DNA of 64,000 bases. Source: Branchiostoma floridae. Its lineage: Eukaryota > Chordata > Leptocardii > Amphioxiformes > Branchiostomatidae. Position 1 is the stretch's first letter. Every line of letters starts with the position of its first letter. The notes below the pieces were generated by a model. That model did not search any database. It was not told the origin of the DNA and worked only from the letters and a program-made list of their open reading frames with translations. The DNA is taken from NCBI RefSeq assembly GCF_000003815.2, contig NC_049991.1:19765764-19829763 (forward strand), given 5' to 3'. Shown piece by piece: positions 11,305 through 24,297 of this stretch. A program made the translations under genes and the position numbers.

Positions 11305-14300
11305 CTGGGGCAAACATATATTAAATAGCCGTTTTATGTCTTAGCTTTAAAGTTTAAACAACAGGACTTTCTGCATTATTCTTAGGCCACAAAATCTTGA
11401 TTTCACAGATGGCAATAATTTCATACTAAGTGTCAGTTTATACCTGTCTCGGTCTATTTTCAATAGATGGGTAACTACATGTATGTAAGAGGCTACTGCA
11501 AGTCAATACTTTGCTCTCACTTTTTGTAAAATTGAACGCAGAACATGGAAAAAAGTTCCTGTAATTATCGTGGCAATTATCATTGTCTTGAAAACGGTAC
11601 ATTTGTTGTTGAATATCCAGATGGAAAAGAGCTAAATTTGTGGCTTCCACTTTATCAAGTTTTGGTTCTTTCTCCATCTGTGAAATCAATACTGTGTGGC
11701 CTAACAGAAAATGGAACATCAACCTAAAAAAAAAATGCATACTGGCTCTCAAAGCATTTCACTACACAGTCATAAAACTACTATACAACCACCTACAGGC
11801 AAAAAGTACCACAATGTACAGTACTTATACAACTAAAATTACTTTGGGACAGTCTTTCACAGTCATTACTTCAGTCAATCATCAGCACCTTTAAGTGTTA
11901 CTGTCCCTCCCATGTCATCTCTACTGTTTCTTGGCCGTCTTTTCCTGAATCCATTTGTCAAAAGCCTTCATTACGTTCTCCCTGTACACATTGTCCTGGC
12001 ACCACTTGCCTGTTTGGGAGAAAAAGATGCTGGGTCAGAATCAGTGACGGTGGTTAGTAGTGGTTAGGGCACTGGTACAGAAAATTCAGGTCCAGGTACG
12101 GTCCAGTGTCAGAGGATCAGGTCCAGGTCTGGACCTGATTGTCTGTGAAACTTGTGAATGGGCACTACTCAAAAGAATAGTCCATTTTGAGTACACCACT
12201 AAAAAAATCGAAATTTAGACAAATTTTTCTTCATGGAGACCAAATTTTGTGAATTTCTGACACGTTTTGCATTGAAACATGTTTTCTCAGGTGGGTATGA
12301 CAGACAAATACAGAGTGTATTCCACATCACCTTCAGAATCTGTCCCAGCCCTCCTGTGGGTCAGGCTGTTACCTTGGGTGACATGGAGTGCACCATGTTG
12401 TGTTCTATATGTATGTGTGTACTCTCCAAGCAGAGGTTAGGCTCCATCCGGCTGTTTTTTTAGCAATTTTTTAGTCGTTTTTATCAGGCTTTCTATTTTG
12501 TCATTTTTCTTGAAGTACGCCAGCCAAACAAAAAGGTTTTGACACAGCAAGATAAAATTAAAAAATAGAAAGCCCGATAAAAATGAAGAAAAAAAACGTT
12601 AAAAAAACAGCTGGAGCCTAACCTCTGCTTGGAGAGTATGTGTGTGTGGAATAGGGTTAGTCTGGACACTTCTGCTGCAAAAGGTTAAATGCTTGGTTAG
12701 TTTGTGCAGATAACACTGGCCACTTATGACATAATTTAATAATGATAGTCCCAAAAATAATTTCATCAGGTTGGTAGAATATAGGATATGAGAATTCTTG
12801 TACCCAACCAAAATTAAACTTACTTGCTTACGTTTTGGTGTCTATCATATCAACACCTTCCTCAGAGCTTCTGACTGGAGTTCTGCTTCTCGTCGCTATA
12901 TGTAGCCGATGTAGGTGGCACTTTTGCGACGAGAAGATCTACATATAGCGACGAGAAGCAGAACTCCAGCCAGAAGCTCTGAGGAAGGTGTCTGATAGAC
13001 ACCGAAACGTAAGCAAGTATATATTAAAGTCTAATTTTGGTTGTGTACAAGAATTCTCATATCCTTAATAATGATAGTATGTCATAATGTGACATATACA
13101 TTGTAAGCCTTAGAACACTGTAAACTACGTGTATGTGTGAATGTAGCTACTTTATTCTTTTAAAAGGTGTAAGCATGGTCGGAGATATCTCACCTAAGTA
13201 GTCCGTTTTGCGCCCGAACTTCAGGTAGTCTTCGTCTCGCTGTACGTTCTTGTGGACGTCCACAGTGAAGTGAGAGGCAACCTCACTCTTGGTGTGGTAG
13301 GGTGCCCCTGGGGGGGGGGGGGGGGGGGTAGGGGGTCGGGCAGAAAACAGTCTTGAGTACACAGGGCTACCTAAAACTCTTACAAAGTAGCAACCTTTCC
13401 TCTCATTTTCTTTACTTCCAAGCAGATGTTGGGTAGCCTGCGTACCATTTGGGTAGTAGTTCACTCCTATGTTTGCTTCAGCTTGAGACCTGTATATTCA
13501 AATTTCTAGAGCACTTGTTTGATGACAACAGGCTTTCCTGCCAGCGCACAAAGGGCGTTTTGGGTGTTGGAACGCTTCGAACAAGATCTTGAACCCATTC
13601 CTTAATTCGCTGATGTGTAGGGACCAATCAGTGCCTTCGTCCAAAATTTGGACGATTCAAGACGTTAACTTGGTCAAGGTTCCCAGACGGAACAGCAGAG
13701 AAGTGACTGTATATAGTGTATAAAAAACGCTGGACCAGGGCTCTAGCCAGCGTCCATTTTTCCGTCAATTGACGGAAATTTGCTGCGTGTGACGGCATTT
13801 TTTTAAACCAGTCCGTCAACCTTGACGGACAAAAATCCTTGATGGAAGCTACAGGCGGCTTGGGGACGCCGTCCACGGCCATAAAAGCCACACACTGTTT
13901 GTTTTGCTATTGTTATTATTGTTGACGAAGTGTGTCGGCGCCCTTCAGCATACGATAATCTCATTAAAAACCCGTTTTTCGAGGTCTCAGTTCAGTTTTT
14001 CTAACTCCTGGAATAGTGTTTTCGCGACAATGGGAATTGGCTGACGGAAAAAAATTCGAGCTGGCTAGAGCCCTGCGCTGGACCAAACTACTTTCCAGAT
14101 GGTACCCAGGCTAGATGTTTGGGGTGAATGTGGAAATGTGACACTAGCCTTACCTGGCAGGACATCCAGTCTGATGACATTGCTGAGGTCCGTGTACACG
14201 GGGTCTGTGATGTCATCTTTAAGGGGTGGGAGGGCGGTGTGTCTGGGGGTTTTCTTTCTTCTTTCTCTCAGCACCTGTAATCATCAATCAATAAATCAAT

Positions 14301-16083
14301 CAATTAATCAATGGTTATTTAGATCTCTGACCCTTAAGAGGGTGATTGAGGAAGATGTTGGCCTCCAAGATGGAGAACTCCTGTCTGTCATGCAAGACAG
14401 AATCGTCTGGAGGGATTTCATAGTGTCACCGGATGGATAACTGAACTGAACTGACTTAGATCACATTATTGGTAGTGGTAAATTGCATGATGAAAGTCTG
14501 GAACATCATTACAAAGAATAAGCTGTATATGTCTGTTTTCTTTAGCCAGAGTCTGACACTATCACAGTGACTTGAACTACTTTACAAGCAAGCGTCATTC
14601 TTTCTTCAGTGGATATGAATGTTTTCAGAAGGATACTAAATCAATAGTTGTTAGAGTACTAGTAAGTTTTCGACAAAAGAAAGGCAAGACAATTGCAGTT
14701 GCACAAAATCTAACTAAAGGATACGCTACATGTACTTTAGAGGCATGAAAAGATTGGATAAAAATCAACAGATGCATAAAAAAAGTTGTCCATACCTTTG
14801 ATTTCAATTCTTCATCTTGCATAGCTTCCTTTGTGATCTTAGTGCCGTACGTGTGCCGTATGTTCGCGGGGACGTGGTGGGATTCTACAACCCTCGGTTG
14901 CTTAGTCTTTTCCAGCATGTGCCTGTCCGAAGTCCTGAGTTGTGAAGCTTTAAGCTGTAAAGGCATGTCGTACCCTCGATCTGCCTGCCTACTTGTGGTA
15001 AAGTTGCCTGTGTGGAAGACATCGCCAATCACTTTATAGGGCGCCGCTTTCGCACGTTTGGGTCCCTGTCTATGCCAGTCGTACTGTCCAGTGTTTCCTA
15101 TGCCCACGTTGTTGACGGCTTCGCTGTGTTCCAAGTCCCGGTAGGAGGGTTTGATGTCGGCGTAGTACCGGCCGGTGGATGTGGTGGAGGCTTGTTCTTC
15201 TTTCTCACGCTCTTCGCGCACAGCCGCCTTTACAAAAACAAAGATAAACGTATTTTTAACATTTAGTTTGTCATATATCATTAGTGAGAAGACATGTTTC
15301 CATTTAAAGCACAAATGTTTTACAGATCTAACAAGATCTTTTAAGCCGGATCTACAGTTGAAAATTCTGTCAACACAAATAGAAAGATACACAATTTGGA
15401 GGTGCGTGTGTTTACTTTTAAAAAGTAGTCACTGATTGATGAAAATTCTATTAACTCTACATACGTGACTGATGAATCTCTTCAACAACACGGACACGTT
15501 TTTTTCACGGAGATATTCTACTTTAATAAGTAATTTTTTGCGAATTTCCGTTTTTGCGATTTCAAAATTTTTTTTTATCCCTTTCCTTCACTGCCATCGT
15601 ATTCCAACTGTAATCTTTCTATGTATCTTGATTGGTTGTGTATCAATCGCAAACATGTCAAAACAAGCAAACAGAACGGCGTAAGGGAAGCATATTAAAG
15701 AAGAGCAGAAAAAAAACGCTGCAAACCTTGGTCAAGTTTCTTCTGATGTTCTGTAGCTCCAAGACTTGTTCAGGGCGGAAGTACAGCGCCTGTTCTCTCA
15801 GCCCTCGGATATCTCCCGCTAGTTGTCTCACGTTGTCCTGTTTCAAACTCAGCGTGGCCAAGTTCTTCTCGTCGCTCACGGTCGTCGCGAAGGGGACAGT
15901 CACCTGCATGCGTTCTTTCCACTTCGTGTTCGGTCGCAGGAGATCGTCCCCGATCTTATCCAGTTCGGGCGTCGGCGCTTTCTTCAAGTTCGTGTCGTAA
16001 TCTAACGTCGTGCCGAAAAGACTTCGGTCGGGAAGTGCCTGGGTGCGCTTGGCTTTGAAGTGGGACATGGTCGGAACCGCCAT
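11024..16083 (-). CDS. Axonemal/ciliary-type protein with alternative last exons
   Basis: Minus-strand exons: 16083-15727 (119 codons), 15227-14796 (144 codons), 14274-14154 and 13307-13194. These are followed by either 12009-11921 (protein of 370 aa) or 11304-11024 (434 aa). Every junction has GT-AG borders and matching phase. The protein is hydrophilic with no signal peptide or membrane segment. It is rich in Arg/Lys/Tyr/Pro and carries short sequence phrases such as VPANIRHTYGTKI and YLKFGRKTDYLG. That style is typical of microtubule inner and sperm-axoneme proteins, and the NIRH-x-YG-T phrase faintly recalls TEX33/CIMIP4-type proteins. The name is not certain, so none is given. The start is the first ATG of exon 1 (MAVPTMSHF). 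The distal terminal exon adds a K/P-rich tail with two polyproline runs. Function is inferred from sequence style only. Confidence 0.7.
11921..12009 (-). CDS. Proximal alternative terminal exon (short)
   Basis: Begins after AAACAG and reads GKWCQDNVYRENVMKAFDKW in the same phase as the distal exon, ending EKTAKKQ-stop. Sharing the pattern G-[RK]-W-x3-NVY-x3-MK-x2-DK with the distal exon supports exon duplication. Either exon completes the reading frame. Confidence 0.7.
12067..12200. mobile_element. Fragment of the TAGGG-TGGG hAT MITE
   Basis: Contains GGTACAGAAAATTCAGGTCC and the AGAGGATCAGGTCCAGGTC phrase of the complete copies at 1146 and 63230. The right half is missing. It lies between exon 4 and the proximal terminal exon. 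Confidence 0.65.
12421..12637. mobile_element. MITE, CTCCAAGCAGAGGTTAGGCTCC family, copy 2, with 8-bp TSD
   Basis: Terminal inverted repeats ACTCTCCAAGCAGAGGTTAGG and CCTAACCTCTGCTTGGAGAGT, flanked by a perfect ATGTGTGT duplication (12413-12420 and 12638-12645). The 8-bp TSD places this family in the hAT superfamily. Confidence 0.88.
12750..13064. mobile_element. Palindromic Penelope-like foldback element
   Basis: A large inverted repeat: arms from AGGATATGAGAATTCTTGTAC to GTACAAGAATTCTCATATCC, with an inner arm GAAGCAGAACTCCAG. It is bounded by a 14-bp direct repeat TTAATAATGATAGT (12736-12749 and 13065-13078). The phrase CTGAGGAAGGTGTC...GACACCGAAACGT (12979-13010) is of the kind seen in terminal regions of Penelope-like retroelements. 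Classification is tentative. Confidence 0.6.
13310..13328. repeat. Poly-G tract (poly-C on the coding strand)
   Basis: An unbroken G run directly upstream (in minus sense) of the exon 4 acceptor, where it serves as the pyrimidine tract. Such runs are prone to assembly length errors. Confidence 0.9.
13736..14075. mobile_element. hAT-type MITE (CAGGGCTCTAGCC ends)
   Basis: 340 bp. Ends CAGGGCTCTAGCCAGC and GCTGGCTAGAGCCCTG are inverted repeats, flanked by an exact 8-bp duplication CGCTGGAC (13728-13735 and 14076-14083). It lies in intron 3 of the axonemal-type gene and has no ORF. Confidence 0.88.
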
Positions 16084-17984
16084 TTCAGCTTCTAGTTGAT
16101 GTAAACTATATCACGTTACCTATAATTAAGTTTTAGGGAACAGTCCGACGTTTCTTCCAGCAGTTTTGTCGCCATATGGAACAGCTCTTCATGGTGACGC
16201 GTTCGTCATGGATTCTGCAAGCAAAACAAACGAATAACTGTAACAAGAGTCAACAGTGGACTTTGTCACCAACCAACAAGCCACGAACACCTGTTAAAGT
16301 AGCAAGCAATACAAACAGGTCGTTGTTTTTAGCCCAGTGGGCAAGTAATACACCACCAGCCACTAACTAAGTGTTGTGTTACTGTTGTTGTTGTTAGTTA
16401 TCACAGCAAAGTGGTACGTGACGGCTCTCATGTTATTGTACTCAAGAAAAGTGTCCAAAATCCTATTCAAAACTCGGGCATACAAGACTGCATCCCTCTA
16501 CGTACTACTTGGAAAATATTTCAGCCAACTGATTGAAGAATATTACAGAAGAAAAGATCGCTCTTTCCAACAAGTTTTGATCGGTTTTAACTGTTGACAA
16601 CCATTCCATTTGCCGCTTGTCATTCGACCGTTTACGAGCAACTACTAGTTAGTACTTGCAAACTTTATGGCATATTCGGACTAAGAAATCATAGACTAGG
16701 GTTGTCAATCGCCAGCACATTGTTTGCTCTATCGGGTAATCAAACGGAACTATGAACTGCGCGGCCACAGTGTGCCTGTTGTTAAGCAGCCACCTCTGTT
16801 GACTTCTTTTGTTTGGAACTGGGGCGCGAAGTTATTAGATCGGTTCAAAGGCCTTCAAAGTTTGAGGGACTTGCAAGAGTTCTCAAGTTACGTCAAAAGA
16901 TATTTCATCATGTCCAAATAATCCTTCTATGTCAACTGTTCAATAGAATTGACAAACATTTTTTTTCTAATATTGCTTTTGGTAGAAACGTAGAATATCT
17001 TCTAGCAGCACCTTATGAGCGATTTTGCGTCGTCTGCTATTCGGGTCTGACTTATATGCAACAGGTGGTACCTGAGGCGGCGAAATCTGGCTTCAACTCC
17101 GGTAAAATAAAAACCTGCACAACATGCACAACTGCAGGAGCGGAAAAGCCGATAGAATATCTTCGAAAGCGCAAAAAGTTGACAGAAATCACCGAAAATA
17201 CCTGTGGTGTTGTCTGAATGAGGTCCGCTCGCGAGCGCGTTGTTTTGGTCGTCTGGCGGCGTTCCTGTCGCTAGGGGGTTTCTAGGCGTGACATCACAAA
17301 CCGTGTGCACGGATTTCCCGCCATGCACCGGGAGGGATCCCCACGCTTTCAGTGACGTATACACATACAGCTGGTCCGGAGAGAAAGCGTGAAGGTGACA
17401 ACATTTCTGTAAGTGTCATAACTTGCGTTTTCTGTCTGGTTTTCAGGATGCCACCGACGAAAAAATTAAGTTGGGTAATGCCAGAAAAAATCAGGCTCAG
17501 TGTCAAATATGCAGTTCTCAGAATTTGTCCCAGATGTGCAGTTCACGACCTATACGAGCGAAGGACTAAAGTTTGCAGTGACGCAATACCATGTTGTTTG
17601 CTGTCCGGGGCAAAATTTGTGACCTAAATACCAAGAGTTATGAGACCAAGAGTATTGACAGGACGCAGCAGACGCTATAGCATATGTAGCTATACTTAGG
17701 TTCTGCTGGGGTCATATTAATAATTATTTTGAACTGTGCTATGTCACGTGTGTAATAAATATGCTATGAATTTATAAGCATATCTTCAAGAAGATATTTG
17801 GCAAAAAATCGTAAATAATGTGATCTGCACTGACAATTACACGTCACAGTAGTGGTGTACCAAACAGTGCATTGGGACATATGAGACTTCTGGATGCACA
17901 ATTTGTTTCTCAAGTAGTAGACAAACTCCAGCTGGTGTGACCATATCTATTCAGTGTTGTCTTCATGCCTGTAGCAAATGTTCT
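16084..17984. other. Intergenic, CpG-richer promoter-like core near 17.2-17.4 kb
   Basis: No coding exon is convincing here. 17215-17345 is noticeably CpG-rich compared with its flanks. A good donor (TTTCT|GTAAGTG at about 17410) follows a purine-rich stretch, so a 5' non-coding exon of TXN2 may end there. This is inference only. The rest shows nothing recognisable. Confidence 0.3.
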
Positions 17985-18012
17985 CCTATTCTGATGGTCC
18001 CAACCTGCAGTC

Positions 18013-18122
18013 ATGGCATTGAGCGACAAGACGTCTCCAAGCCTCTGTCTCGGCCGCATGTCTTCAAACCCCACCCCACAGATCACTGTTTAAAGCCAGT
18101 TCCTGTCAGCATCAGATTATAA
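18013..18122 (+). pseudogene. TXN2 first-exon copy 1, degenerate
   Basis: ATGGCATTGAGCGACAAGACG keeps the start and the exon skeleton but has lost the PLTRLL coding, and it shifts frame. It is the most diverged copy and sits at the array's left edge. Confidence 0.6.
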
Positions 18123-18240
18123 CTATTGAAAAATTGGCTAACTCCTATAATCTAAGACCAGAACATGTACTCATACATGAACATGTACATGTACAGAAAT
18201 GTGATTTTTCTCCTAATCCGAAGGTCCCCAACCTGCAGCC

Positions 18241-18337
18241 ATGGCGCTGAGACCGTTGACAAGACTTCTCCAGTCCATGGCATCACACCCCACCCCACAG
18301 GTCACTGTTGGCCAGTCCCTCTCAGTGTCAGACTAGT
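18241..18337 (+). pseudogene. TXN2 first-exon copy 2
   Basis: Starts MALRPLTRLLQSMASHPTPQ, in frame from the same ATG context as the functional exon, then runs to a stop at about 18334. The upstream acceptor-like CTAATCCGAAGGTCCCCAACC is retained. Confidence 0.6.
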
Positions 18338-18411
18338 GGAAAATGAGCTAGTTCCAATAATCTTAGACTTAAACATTTTTATCCTATGCTATAGGTCCCA
18401 AACCTGCAGCC

Positions 18412-18543
18412 ATGGCACTCAGACCGTTAACAAGACTCCTCCAAGCCTCTGTCTCAGCTGCACGGCTTCACACCCCACCCCACAAATCTCCATTTGCAAG
18501 TCCCTGTCATCACCAGAGTATACTAGTGGAAAATCAGTAACAT
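18412..18543 (+). pseudogene. TXN2 first-exon copy 3
   Basis: Starts MALRPLTRLLQASVSAARLH, a good amphipathic, Arg-rich mitochondrial presequence, then terminates within the unit. The LTR element inserted just downstream, at 18568. Confidence 0.65.
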
Positions 18544-18567
18544 TAAAACATTTTTTCCAAATCCAAA

Positions 18568-20031
18568 TGTGAGAGTGCCAAGACTTAGCTTGGACCCTGC
18601 TATGATGTCCGAAGTGATTGAGGCAAGGCGAAGTTCAAGTTCTCTCGAGATCGACTTTATTCACAACTCAACTGGTGATGGCCGTCGCTGGTAACAATCA
18701 GAAGTACTCTTCACTCTCAGTTGGCAAAGTCCAGATCCTACTTTCTGTCACTGAAGTCCAAACTTTCCAGATCTTTCCACAACTTCTTTCAGCACGTGGC
18801 AAAACTGCCACGGCCCGAGGCCGCTACCTTTCTCGGCACGAAACGACTGCTACGGCACGAAACTGCCACGGCACGAAACTGCCACGGCACGAAACTGCTG
18901 CCACGGCACGAAACTGCTGCCACGGCACGAACTGCACTCTCTGAATCGAGTGTCTCCTTTTTATCTTTTAAATTTTGGGTTGGGCCAAGACCAAATACGG
19001 CTAATCTTATGCGAATCTTTAGAATCTGATTGGCCCAGGAAACATGTAAATGAGGACTAATAACTTCTCAGAAGTCCGGAACTCAAGTGACATTGAGTGG
19101 CAAAGCGTAAGAAAACCAGTAAATTTCATATTAAAAAGCTCCTCGGAGGCTTCACCTGAGGGTCAGACCGGCGGGGTCGTGAACTTATGCCTCGGTCAGC
19201 CCTCGGGCTACTCACCCCCTTGGAACTGCTTTGGGCACAACCGGCCAAAACTTTATAATGCAAGTTCGAATGCAGCTGTCAAACTTTCTGGACTGTACCA
19301 ACTCTGAGAGAGGGAAGGAGCAACAGGTATTCTGACACTCTAGAACACTGTACATCACAAAGAAATCTTATTAACATTCGAATCCGACTTCTGTCAGTCG
19401 CCATTGCTATCCTAAACTATGAGTACAACTTCTCACAACAATTCTGTCATGTTTCAAACGGGAAACGTCCCGTAGTTTCGCTAACATTGGAGTTTTCTAT
19501 GTCGGTTACATCATCGATCGGTAACTAGGGATCCGGCGTGGTTACTAAGCTATACATCAACTCATCTTCCAGCCGGTCCGGGACTCTGTACATTCCATTC
19601 ACAGTGACCGAGATATCGGACGTGGGATCCCAGGCGAAGGTGTCAATCAAACGGCTCCGGTCGAGTTACAATGTTGGGCCATCTTAAGTCAAAGTCGAGA
19701 CTAGCGCTACTACTAGTATTAGTCAACAACGTCGGTCACATAGTCAACATTCAATAGTTATCCTAACACTTTTGGTAACAAGTTCTGCGTGCGTTTGTCT
19801 TATTTACAAAGTTTCTTACTCCCGATCCTATTAACCTGGTACTTGACCTCTGCCGACTAGCTTAATTGCAGTGGTTACCTGATCTCCCACTGTGGGCCTT
19901 TCCCGGCCAGCTGACGGTGGGGTATCAGAGAACAGAGAGGACCCGGCCGTCGCTAGGCACATTAACTAATTGCTGTCACTCTAGCCTAGGATACCAAACA
20001 TCTTAGTCTAAACGGGATGGCCCCGTTTACA
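18568..20031 (-). repeat. LTR (3' LTR in element sense)
   Basis: 1464 bp, read as identical to 24298-25761 wherever I compared them. Contains a short tandem repeat of CACGGCACGAAACTGC units (about 18834-18930). The plus-strand ORFs it shows also occur in the other LTR and have no family resemblance. Confidence 0.9.
18830..18935. repeat. CACGGCACGAAACTGC tandem units inside LTR
   Basis: About six 15-18 bp units. The same array recurs at 24560-24665 in the other LTR. Confidence 0.85.
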
Positions 20032-20047
20032 CCCCCCAACTTAAATC

Positions 20048-20067
20048 CTGCGCCGTCCCTGGCGCAG
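20048..20067. other. Perfect 7-bp hairpin next to the polypurine tract
   Basis: CTGCGCC-GTCCCT-GGCGCAG: seven paired bases with a six-base loop, 16 bp inside the left LTR boundary. It may be structural in the element RNA; the role is unknown. Confidence 0.6.
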
Positions 20068-21794
20068 TGGACAGTACCTTTGGGGACTGAATGGGTACCG
20101 ATTACCAAGGTACACCAGACAGAAGGTACAAGGAGAACAAACAATAACGGATAATAACAGCAGCCACTGTTCACGAAATCTCCGACTGGCAAATTGCGGA
20201 GGGCTACAGCACTACGGAAACACGGACTACACTATTACTCCCGCAATTTCTTGTCGACACTCTTTGCCCTGTGGCGACTTAAACTACCGCCACGTGAAAA
20301 TTCAAAGTTGACATCAAACTCAACTACTTTTCCGCTGGGGCTAGGGTTCAGTGACCCCGAGATGGCTACTTTCGACGATTCGAATGGGAGCTGATACTTC
20401 GCGGCTATTAAAGTCCTCAACTTATCGTTATCACTTTCGCCTCTCAACTATCTACCAGGGGCGGAAGAACATCAAGTGCTGCAATTCCTAAGGGGTAACT
20501 AACTGGAGGACACCTAACGGTTACGGACGCCGACATAGGGACCAATGGAGAACCTTACTACAGCAGCTATCCCTCCCGGTGAGCGGCTAGACCACGTACA
20601 GCGGTCGGGAGACAACCATTCCCCGCCCTATCGTTGCTAGCACTCCCAACGGCTACGGATGCGGCCATAGGTAGCAATCGAGAGTTCTGAATACAGTAAC
20701 TACTCATTTACTTCATTACAATAATTTTGCGTAAGGGAGCCCCGAGTACAAAGTACATTCTTCATCAGAAACTGGGACTGCATCAAACCGCAAGTGTAAC
20801 CGTTTCTATCCAAGGTGGTACCGACTCGATATAATAACAACGCACCGCACACACAACAACGGGTGCTGTGTACAACCACCTCGGTGGCCTTCTCCCAGGG
20901 TTCCTGAGAGCTTGGCGGGGGTTCTCCGGCCACAACTTTATCATCTAACCTCCTTGGGGCCACCCGTCCTGTCCCGATTACCCGACCACTAATTACCTCA
21001 TCAGGACTACCGCACGCTTCGCTTGTTACCATCACATCACAAATCTAGTCATTACTACTTCGTCTCGGTCATTGACCGCTTGTCAAAACACATTATATCA
21101 CTTACACATTTCCTATCCTTACCCTACTCTTACCTTAACCTTACCCTATCCTATCTTAACCTTACCCTATTGGCTACGTCGCGGAATGTCCTTTGTTTCA
21201 CAGTTCGTTTTCGGAGGCTGGCTCTCGTCGTCTCCAGGCCTCGCGCACCTCTGCCCAGGAATAGCGTTCATTACGTCAGGACAGCGCTCTGCTTTGTAAT
21301 CCATGGGTTCAGCTACGTAATCCATGGGTTCTGCGTCCTCACTAGTTCTCCGAGAACAAGATCATACCCCGTTTCGACTGTTCTGGCGGGGTTGGTCTCT
21401 ATACGATGTCCATCCAGGGGGAATTCCACCGACGTGAAGCTGACGATCCGCGACGAACGTTAGTGGCAGCTCCGGAGACAGACTGGTACCATGGAAGACT
21501 GGGAAGGGTGTCGGTGGTAGAACGGCTACGCGATACCGGAAAGTTCGGTGGCGTAAGGAGTCTCGCCTAAGGACTGGAGCGGGGAGAAGTAGAAATGATG
21601 ATGTATCAATGTTCCACGAAACCCCATCGCTTACGACAGCTGCAGGCTGTTGACGTCCCCGGACTGCATCACATGATTGACGTCATCGTCTTTCCATGGT
21701 CGCGACTGCGTCCAAACGAGACTAGTCATTGTCCGAGAAATCAGCATTCCTCTTAGTCTCCGCCACGTCGACGCCAGCACACGTTTCCGGCCTA

Positions 21795-22325
<531 letters not shown>

Positions 22326-24275
22326 GCCCTAACCCGGTCTTCTACCTTATTCACCTAACACACCTTACACTAAATTTTCACCTTAACTTATCCTTATCAT
22401 TATCACTAGTACTGTCAAATCAATCCTTTCCGCCAGGTGGATGGGCGGAGAAGCACTCATACGACCCTGTGTCGAGAGTTACAATTTAAGAGAATTCTGG
22501 TATCTCCAAACACAATATGAAACCATCACACTGGATTCATGTCTGTTGACATCTTCTGTCCAACATATGTCGGAGAACCGTTTCGCGGTACTTTCTGTAC
22601 CGAGCTAATTCTAATCCTTAACCTATCCTTAGCCTATTTCATCCAGCGGGGCACCTTGTTCAGCCTCAGGGTCCGTGGACATATCACGTTACCAACTCTA
22701 CTCTACTTCATCAACCGTCTCAGGTTATCACAACAATTTATCCTAACATTTCCAACGCGCCCCTTTTGCTGGGTCCACGCGTTCATCTACCAATCAACTC
22801 CGATGTGACAGTAATCCTCGCTTGATCGCCCTTGTCACCACGACGCGTTTCGCCTGAATCCCGCCCGTTTGGGTTTTGGGTTACACAACTGAGCACTGCG
22901 AGTGAAGTAGCAGATCAAGCGTCGCGAAAGGAAAACTGTCACAAAGTGTACCTTTCCATCTCATCATCCTTCCCTTCATCCCTAATTTCCATAAAACAAC
23001 ATCAAAACTGAATTTCCGGACGCGTCCTGCGTCTACTCAAAACTTCTCAGGGGACAGACTCCTCGAACCCCCGCTTGGCCGACGCTGCCACCACGATGTA
23101 GTCAGCCTGCAACCCGCCCGTTTGGGTGATGGGTTGCACAACTTCGTAACGGCGAGTGGTGACCGGTTTGGTGTACCCACCCATGAGCAGCAGCGGCGAG
23201 CCAAACGTCATGAAGGGGCGCCTGTCAGCCTTGGCTTCCATGCCACAACATCACTCTAATCTACACACTATCACGACTGCCTTCAGCCCGTCCCAGCGTG
23301 CCCTACCAGCCGAACAACTGCCCCTCCCCTGACAACCTGGGAACCAACCTGCCAGTTTGCACGAGTCCGATTTGGATGCCTACACGCAATACTAGCCGGG
23401 CTGACCCACCAAGAAGCCCGGGGTGTGCACCGGGACAGCCGTCCCGAGGTACACCTGAGGTATCTAACTACTACATCATCAACATATCTCTCTCTGACAT
23501 AATTTGGCGGAAGCGGACTTGCGAACTTGACGCAATCACACAACCGACTACGACTGCCGGCTCTCCGGAGCCAAAAACTCAACTTAATACTATCATATTC
23601 CCAAATCATCACTTTTCACATTTCAACAGTTTGCATATCCATGCCAAAATCAAAAAGGGTTTCCATTACTCGTTAATCCTTAACCGTGCCGTGGGTCAAT
23701 CTATCCATCCTAAAAAAAAACAGAGACAATTATCAACACGGGTCACTAGGGCACCACTCCGACGACCTTCCGTATTTGGAAGACATCTAGTGCCCGAGCG
23801 TCCGCGTTGACGTCTCGACAACAAGTGGCGTGTGCGCCTTTTCCATACCGGTTCGGGGATCTATCTCTGTCTGGTGGGTATCCCGGACCCCCTACTCTAG
23901 GACTTGGACTCGGCACGTCCCTCCGGCTACACGGACTGGACGTAGCCTGCCCCGGGGCCCCTGTCGAAGTTCCCGTTCCCACAAGTACCATCAAAACAAA
24001 CGACAATCTAACAAGGGCACTGATTTCTCTCTCCATTTTCTCGCTCGTTTCTGCTGTCAATCTATCAAAACACTATTAACTAAGACCGGGTAAAAGCCGT
24101 GCAACGTGGGTCTGTCCATAACAACAGTACTACCCACCTCCAGTCCACTTCGGTCTTGACCATTGGGCTTCGCTGCGCCTGCTCCCTCCAGCACGCCTTG
24201 TGGTTCCGTTGTCCTTTCTATTGTCCGCCTTGAACTTGCGATCCAATGGATTTCCCGGTTTCTCTGCGACTTCTT

Positions 24276-24295
24276 CGTCCTTGCTCGCAGCGCCA
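24276..24295 (-). other. Putative tRNA primer-binding site of the LTR element
   Basis: Minus-strand TGGCGCTGCGAGCAAGGACG begins with TGG, the complement of a tRNA CCA end. It sits 2 nt from the inner edge of the right LTR. The tRNA was not identified. Confidence 0.6.
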
Positions 24296-24297
24296 GA

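Noticed and set aside
17002-17364. 120-codon minus-strand ORF in the gap between the axonemal gene and TXN2
   Set aside because: No splice context, no family resemblance and no repetition; overlaps ORFs on the other strand.
18165-18572. 135-codon ORF in the TXN2 exon array
   Set aside because: Runs in a different frame from the MALRPLTRLL starts and simply stays open through tandem units.
18618-18944. 108-codon ORF present in both LTRs as a possible element protein
   Set aside because: Occurs inside the LTR on the strand opposite to the element's orientation and includes the short tandem repeat; no retroelement domain.
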